From positions 1-10,508 of the forward strand of contig JANNOS010000149.1 of assembly GCA_031399315.1 (NCBI GenBank): a stretch of 10,508 nt of DNA, in the 5' to 3' direction. The translations under genes and the position numbers were made by a program. This stretch comes from Methylotenera_A sp031399315. Its GTDB lineage: Bacteria > Pseudomonadota > Gammaproteobacteria > Burkholderiales > Methylophilaceae. The notes beneath the pieces are model-generated. The model saw nothing but the letters and a program-made list of their open reading frames with translations. It had not been told where the DNA came from and ran no database searches. This document shows positions 6,184 through 10,508 of this stretch, one piece after another. The first letter of the stretch is position 1, and each line of letters starts with the position of its first letter.

Positions 6184-6957
6184 TTATGTTCTGTTAGAGA
6201 TGTAGTTAGATATAGTTACAAACTGTTGTGTAGAGAGGTTTTCAGCGCGGAGTTGTGGGTTTAGGTTTAATGTTGAGAAGTCTTGGTCATTTAAAAAATC
6301 TTTTAGCGTATTGCGAATAGTTTTGCGACGCTGACCAAAAGCAGCCATGACTATTTTGGCAAATAAAGACACATCATCCGCAATGTAGGGTTTAGTTGCG
6401 TGCGGTACGCAACGCACAAATGCAGATTCTACTTTAGGTGCTGGCTCAAATGCTTCTGGTGGTACGGTGATGAGGTATTCCATCGCCAGATGATATTGCA
6501 GCATTACAGAAAGCCGTCCGTATGCGGGTGTTGAGGGCTGCGCCACCATGCGCTCCACCACTTCTTTTTGCAGCATAAAATGCATATCATTAATGCATGT
6601 TAGATTATCTAATAGATGAAACAAAATGGGGGTGGATATGTTGTAGGGCAAATTACCAACTACGCGAATATTGTTATCGAGCGTTGCAAAATCAAATCTA
6701 AGCGCATCGATATTGTGTATGGTGAGGCTATTTCTTGCGTACTCATTTTGCATCCAACTCACAATGTCACGGTCAATTTCAACCACGTGCAAGTGATTGA
6801 TTTTTTTTAGCAATGGCTTGGTCAGTGCACCTAACCCAGGGCCAATTTCAACGATGATTTCTTCAGTTTTTGGATTTATCGCCTCAATGAGGCTGACGAT
6901 AATTGCTTGGTCAGTTAGAAAGTTCTGCCCAAATCTTTTCTTGGCGATGTGCTTCAT
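6184..6957 (-). CDS. rsmA: 16S rRNA (adenine(1518)-N6/adenine(1519)-N6)-dimethyltransferase RsmA (KsgA)
   Basis: S-adenosylmethionine-dependent enzyme that dimethylates two adjacent adenines in the 3' helix of 16S rRNA (A1518 and A1519 in E. coli numbering) during late 30S assembly; its loss gives kasugamycin resistance. 257 aa, slightly shorter than the E. coli protein. It shows KKRFGQNFL (6-14), SAM motif I EIGPGLGALT (37-46), an acidic E60-ID-R-D loop, catalytic motif IV NLPYNIST (102-109), PPEAFEPAPKVESAF (166-180) and the C-terminal AFGQRRKTIRN (206-216), all expected for KsgA. The ATG overlaps the pdxA stop by one base (TAATG) and has no Shine-Dalgarno, so translation probably depends on ribosomes finishing pdxA. 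pdxA-ksgA coupling is common in proteobacteria. Confidence 0.97.
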   Translation of the reverse strand: MKHIAKKRFGQNFLTDQAIIVSLIEAINPKTEEIIVEIGPGLGALTKPLLKKINHLHVVEIDRDIVSWMQNEYARNSLTIHNIDALRFDFATLDNNIRVVGNLPYNISTPILFHLLDNLTCINDMHFMLQKEVVERMVAQPSTPAYGRLSVMLQYHLAMEYLITVPPEAFEPAPKVESAFVRCVPHATKPYIADDVSLFAKIVMAAFGQRRKTIRNTLKDFLNDQDFSTLNLNPQLRAENLSTQQFVTISNYISNRT

Positions 6958-7934
6958 TAAGTTTTTTTTGTTTGAGATTTATGGACTAATTCAATCGCCA
7001 AATTCAGTGCTGCTTGCATGCTACCAATATCAATATTGCCTGTACCTGCTAGATCCAAAGCAGTGCCGTGATCAACCGAGGTGCGAATAATCGGTAAGCC
7101 TAGCGTCACATTCACGCCACTGCCAAAGCTGGCGTGCTTCAGCACGGGCAAACCTTGGTCGTGATACATCGCCAATACACAATCGGCATTATCTAGATAT
7201 TTTTTAGTAAACAGCGTATCCGCAGGTAGTGCGCCTACAAGTGCCATGCCCTCTGCGCGTAATTTGTTCAACACGGGATTGATAACATCAATTTCTTCGC
7301 GACCCAAATAGCCGTCTTCGCCCGCGTGTGGGTTAAGCCCACACACCAATATCCGCGGGCTTTGCAGGCCGAACATTTGTATTAAATCTTTATGTAAAAT
7401 ACGAATGGTCGCTTCAAGATTTTCGCGCGTAATCGCGCTTGGCACCTCTTTCAACGCTAAGTGCGTGGTGGCTAGCGCTACCCTCAAACCGCCGCCGACT
7501 AACATCATCACCACTTGGGGTGTATTTGTATATTCAGCTAGAAACTCGGTATGCCCGCTGAAAGCAATACCAGCCTCGTTGATGACGCCTTTATGCACTG
7601 GTGCAGTCACAATCGCATCAAACGTATTATTCATACAGCCATCTACTGCACAGACAAGCGTGTTGAGCACATATTGACTGTTGGCGGAGTTTAAAAGGCC
7701 AGCCGCTACAGGTTCTGAGGTGGGAACATGCAATACCTTGAATGACTCAAAAGCCATGTTAAGCTGCTTGGTACGGTCGGATAGCAGATGAGTATCACCA
7801 ATTATCGTGATGTCAGCGTCAATCTTCTGCTGTGACAACATGATGCAAATATCAGGACCTATGCCAGCAGGCTCGCCAGATGTAATTGCAATGCGAGCAA
7901 GTGGCTGATTAATAGTAGATGGACTTAAAGCCAT
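6957..7934 (-). CDS. pdxA: 4-hydroxythreonine-4-phosphate dehydrogenase PdxA
   Basis: Cytoplasmic NAD-dependent enzyme of the DXP-dependent vitamin B6 pathway. It oxidises 4-phosphohydroxy-L-threonine, and the product after decarboxylation is condensed by PdxJ to pyridoxine 5'-phosphate. 325 aa, close to the usual length of about 330. Motifs in order are ITSGEPAGIGPDI (17-29), TAPVHKGVINEAGI (110-123), SGHTEF (126-131), ATTHL with H158, LNPHAGEDG with H203, and YHDQGLP with H258; these three histidines match the divalent metal ligands known in E. coli PdxA. Near the end is NVTLGLPIIRTSVDHGTALD (275-294). The start ATG follows the surA stop after 19 bases and has only a weak purine signal (TAAAG). 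The 3' end carries an A8 run right before the stop, which overlaps the rsmA start. Confidence 0.97.
   Translation of the reverse strand: MALSPSTINQPLARIAITSGEPAGIGPDICIMLSQQKIDADITIIGDTHLLSDRTKQLNMAFESFKVLHVPTSEPVAAGLLNSANSQYVLNTLVCAVDGCMNNTFDAIVTAPVHKGVINEAGIAFSGHTEFLAEYTNTPQVVMMLVGGGLRVALATTHLALKEVPSAITRENLEATIRILHKDLIQMFGLQSPRILVCGLNPHAGEDGYLGREEIDVINPVLNKLRAEGMALVGALPADTLFTKKYLDNADCVLAMYHDQGLPVLKHASFGSGVNVTLGLPIIRTSVDHGTALDLAGTGNIDIGSMQAALNLAIELVHKSQTKKT
6962..6969 (-). other. A8 run in -1 slippery phase at the pdxA end
   Basis: Read on the minus strand the pdxA codons are ACA AAA AAA ACT TAA, which puts an A_AAA_AAA heptamer in the phase needed for -1 frameshifting. The -1 frame then continues AAC TTA ATG into the rsmA frame. 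A run of this kind also favours RNA-polymerase slippage. The sequence is direct observation; any recoding is unproven and no stimulatory structure was identified. Confidence 0.4.
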
Positions 7935-7953
7935 ACTTTAATTTTGGAGATAA

Positions 7954-9303
7954 TTAGAATTTGTCTTCTAAACGCAACTCAACAAACGCGCGGTCACGCA
8001 TTTCGCGAATCCAATCTTGGTAGGCTTCTTCTGATTTGCGAGCACGAATTTCTTGGCGCGCTTTTAGACGAGAAGCTTCTTTCGTCATGTCTTGCTGGCG
8101 GCGTTCTAATACTTGAATGACATGCCAACCAAAAGGAGAAAGCACTGGCTCACTAAATTCACCAACGCCAAGCGCATCCATTGCTTTTTCAAATAAAGGA
8201 ACGGTATCACCAGGGTTTACCCAACCTAAATCGCCCCCATTATTGGCACTTCCATCTTCAGAGTATTGGCGGGCGAGCTCTTCAAACTTGGCGCCGTTAT
8301 CAAGCCGTTCTTTAATTCCATCCATTTTACGTTTGGCATCTTTTTCTGAGACGACTTCGCTTAACTTAATTAAAATATGACGCGCATGGGTTTGACTGAC
8401 GACCATAGAAGATGTGCCGCCGCGACGGTTGGTGAGTTTTAAAATATGGAAACCATTCGGGCTACGCACAGGTTTTGCAACCTCACCTGGTTGCAGATTT
8501 TTTAGCACGTCTAAAAAAAGCGTAGGCATTTGCGAGCCGTTTTTCCAACCCAGTACGCCACCTTCAAGTGCGTTCGGTGCATTAGAAAACTCAGCTGAAA
8601 CTTGCGCGAAACTTTTGCCATCAGCCAACTGTTTTAGCGCTTCTTGTGTTTTAGTTTTAACTTTTTGTAAGTCTTCCGGTGAGCTGTCTTCTGGCGTACG
8701 AATTAAAATGTGTGACACTTCAAATTCGTCTTGCTCTTCGCCACGGTTGGCTTGTGTGGTTAAGTAGTTATCAATTTCACCTTCAGATATATTAAGCTTA
8801 TTATCTACTTCACGTTCACGCAGTCTTGAGATGGTGATTTCACTACGAATATCTTCGCGAAACTTACGCATGGTAATACCGTCTTTTTCAAGCATAGTTT
8901 TAAACTGATCTACACTTAATTTGTTTTGTTCTGCAATACGCTCAATCGTTTTGTCCAGCTGAGAGTCATCTACTTTTAAGCCAGTTTGCGCTGCCAGCTG
9001 TAGTTGCAAACTGTCAGCAATTAAGCGTTCTAGGATCTGTTTTTGCAAAATATCTTGCGGTGGTAGTTCGGTGCCTTGTTTTTCTAGCTGCGCAGTAACT
9101 GTACGGGTGCGGTCTATCAGTTCTTGTTCTGTAATCACGCTTTGATCAACAATGGCGATAATGCGGTCCATCTTGACGATTTCGCTTGTGGTTTTAGTGG
9201 ATTTTTCTGCTGAAAAACATAAGCTGGAAGAAAATAAACTCATTAAAATTAATAAGTTAAATAGTTTTTTCAATGGGTGTGATGTGATTGTAATTAATTT
9301 CAT
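7954..9303 (-). CDS. surA: Periplasmic chaperone and peptidyl-prolyl isomerase SurA
   Basis: Periplasmic chaperone that escorts unfolded outer-membrane proteins, LptD among them, to the BAM complex. 449 aa. A signal peptide covers about residues 1-32 (basic start, hydrophobic 14-30, likely cut after FSA). The N-terminal SurA domain (about 43-170) opens with 'DRIIAIVDQSVITEQEL'. Two parvulin domains follow, at about 194-292 ('VSHILIRTPED' to 'GFHILKL') and 303-402 ('ARHILIKLSEV', 'YSEDGSANNGGDLGWV' to 'GWHVIQVLERR'), and a C-terminal helix (about 405-443) completes the core chaperone module. The chain is complete and of normal size. The ATG overlaps the lptD stop as ATGA, so the pair is coupled; no strong Shine-Dalgarno is seen. 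The order lptD-surA-pdxA-ksgA is the classical one in gamma- and betaproteobacteria. Confidence 0.97.
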   Translation of the reverse strand: MKLITITSHPLKKLFNLLILMSLFSSSLCFSAEKSTKTTSEIVKMDRIIAIVDQSVITEQELIDRTRTVTAQLEKQGTELPPQDILQKQILERLIADSLQLQLAAQTGLKVDDSQLDKTIERIAEQNKLSVDQFKTMLEKDGITMRKFREDIRSEITISRLREREVDNKLNISEGEIDNYLTTQANRGEEQDEFEVSHILIRTPEDSSPEDLQKVKTKTQEALKQLADGKSFAQVSAEFSNAPNALEGGVLGWKNGSQMPTLFLDVLKNLQPGEVAKPVRSPNGFHILKLTNRRGGTSSMVVSQTHARHILIKLSEVVSEKDAKRKMDGIKERLDNGAKFEELARQYSEDGSANNGGDLGWVNPGDTVPLFEKAMDALGVGEFSEPVLSPFGWHVIQVLERRQQDMTKEASRLKARQEIRARKSEEAYQDWIREMRDRAFVELRLEDKF

Positions 9304-10508
9304 TTGTAGTAATTTTGTTGCCTATAAATGTTAGGAATTTCGCTAGAACTTAGGTAGCCTGGAATATCGCGCCTGAGTAAGTTAAGCGGATTAGACCCAA
9401 TGGAAGCTAAACCACCAAGTTCGAGTTGAAAGAATAGACCATAGTTAGCGTCAGCAGTTGCAGTTTCTACACGTTGAATAACGGTGCGCGCTTGCCAACA
9501 GCCCGCGTCATACTCTAGGCCTCCGATGCTTTCGATGAGGCTGCTCTCACGTAAAGAGTAGTTCATGCGACCAACACCATACCAACCACGGCTTAATGGC
9601 CATTGCCCCGATACATTGATTTGCTCTAAAAATTGTTGTGTATAGCGATAGCCAACATTGAGCAGTTTTCCAGGTTCTGGATTATAGCGCGCGAGTACGT
9701 TAGTCCGAACCATGCCGCTGTCATCGGTGTTGTACTGCCAAAATGCGTCTAAATTCCATTTGTTAGAAAGTCTAGCGGTCATGCCTGCGATAATATCGGA
9801 GGAGTTATTTTGAGATACTGACCCGCCAGGCAAGGTAACTTCTTGGTCGACAAAGTAATAACGCTGGCCTATGGTGGCGGCAATACGTTCGACACCTGTG
9901 TCTTTATCAATCATGCGTGTGGTAAGCGCTAAACTAACTTGGTTAGCGTTATTAATTCTGTCATCACCTGTGAATTGGTTCTCAGTAAACAAGGTGGTCA
10001 TATTTAAGTCTGCTAAAGTAGAGTCAAATACGGGTAATAAATCTTGTTTTTTGTTAGGTATGTACACATAAAACAGGCGTGGTTCAATGGTTTGCGTGTA
10101 GCTATTTTTTACGATATTTACATCACGTTCAAAATATAAGCCGCTGTCTAAGCTAAAAATTGGTAGCGTGCGACTGTCGCTATTGTTACTAACATTAGCG
10201 CCATTCACAGTAAAGTCATTGTCTTTTAAATTGTAATGGGTTGTGTGAACGCCAATTTTTGGTGTAACAAACCCATATGACTGTGTAAAAGGGATGCTTA
10301 TGCTGGGGTAAGCAACAAATCGATTGCCAGTTGCGGTAATTGGCGCTTTGTCGGTTTTATCAAAATAGGACCATTGGCTATATAAATCAGTGTTTACATA
10401 ATTCCACTCTTTGTTAGCTGTTAAAGTGAGTTGCGGCAGACGCTGATAAGGGAAGTTAGTTTCATCTAACGTTTGATATTTTTGCACCAAGCCATTAAAA
10501 CGCCATAC
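9300..10508 (-). CDS. lptD: LPS-assembly protein LptD, C-terminal part (runs off the window)
   Basis: Outer-membrane beta-barrel that, with LptE, inserts lipopolysaccharide into the outer leaflet. Only the last 402 residues are visible; the frame is open to base 10508, where it reads VWRFNGLVQKYQTLDETNFPYQRLPQL, and the N-terminal LptA-like domain with its cysteines lies outside. 'PYQRLPQL', 'TQTIEPRLFYVYIP' and 'GLEYDAGCWQARTVIQR' are well-known LptD signatures, and the rest alternates in the manner of barrel strands. Only one cysteine is present in the visible part (codon 9498-9500), where E. coli has an adjacent CC pair for the two interdomain disulphides; the first is glycine here. The stop overlaps the surA start by 4 bases. 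A TTG/GTG near 10490 is not the true start, since the reading frame continues upstream without a stop. Confidence 0.95.
   Translation of the reverse strand, partial: VWRFNGLVQKYQTLDETNFPYQRLPQLTLTANKEWNYVNTDLYSQWSYFDKTDKAPITATGNRFVAYPSISIPFTQSYGFVTPKIGVHTTHYNLKDNDFTVNGANVSNNSDSRTLPIFSLDSGLYFERDVNIVKNSYTQTIEPRLFYVYIPNKKQDLLPVFDSTLADLNMTTLFTENQFTGDDRINNANQVSLALTTRMIDKDTGVERIAATIGQRYYFVDQEVTLPGGSVSQNNSSDIIAGMTARLSNKWNLDAFWQYNTDDSGMVRTNVLARYNPEPGKLLNVGYRYTQQFLEQINVSGQWPLSRGWYGVGRMNYSLRESSLIESIGGLEYDAGCWQARTVIQRVETATADANYGLFFQLELGGLASIGSNPLNLLRRDIPGYLSSSEIPNIYRQQNYYK

Noticed and set aside
9205..9225. Lipoprotein signal in SurA because of Cys29 in the leader
   Set aside because: The preceding residues S-S-L do not fit a lipobox, which needs Gly/Ala/Ser at -1; an ordinary signal peptide is more likely.

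Overview
The window appears to come from a Gram-negative betaproteobacterium. The lptD-surA-pdxA-rsmA order, the protein flavour and the moderately AT-rich bases fit a Methylophilaceae-type methylotroph best, but this is inference and no marker gene proves it. Every supported gene lies on the minus strand, so the region reads from high to low coordinates. Coding density is very high and the longest gene-free stretch is about 117 bases. I saw no tRNA, rRNA, CRISPR array, insertion sequence or phage gene.

Right half (10508 to 6184) is an envelope and housekeeping block. It holds the C-terminal two fifths or so of lptD (LPS assembly barrel), then surA (periplasmic chaperone that helps fold outer-membrane barrels such as LptD), pdxA (vitamin B6 synthesis) and rsmA/ksgA (16S rRNA dimethylase). 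lptD/surA overlap as ATGA, pdxA/rsmA overlap as TAATG, and surA-pdxA are 19 bases apart, so these four look like one translationally coupled operon.

Left half (6066 to 1) is the pilin-proximal part of a MSHA-type (mannose-sensitive haemagglutinin) type IV pilus locus. The genes run mshE (extension ATPase with an N-terminal c-di-GMP-binding domain), mshG (inner-membrane platform), an mshF-position protein, mshB, mshA (major pilin candidate, with the best ribosome binding site of the cluster), mshC, mshD and the start of mshO, which runs off the left edge. This is the order known from Vibrio mshE-G-F-B-A-C-D-O. The genes that precede mshE in Vibrio (mshI to mshN) are not adjacent here; rsmA sits there instead. 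MshE would power the polymerisation on the MshG platform of MshA, with MshB/C/D/O as minor pilins processed by a prepilin peptidase encoded elsewhere.

Points outside ordinary annotation are: a 7-bp perfect inverted repeat around a possible -10 element in front of mshE; an in-frame 27-bp tandem duplication beside the prepilin cleavage site of MshD; a hairpin just after mshA; an A8 run in -1 slippery phase at the pdxA/rsmA junction; and a LptD with only one of the two usual adjacent C-terminal cysteines. I did not find an evidently new system. The locus is a recognisable MSHA pilus cluster with some unusual details.
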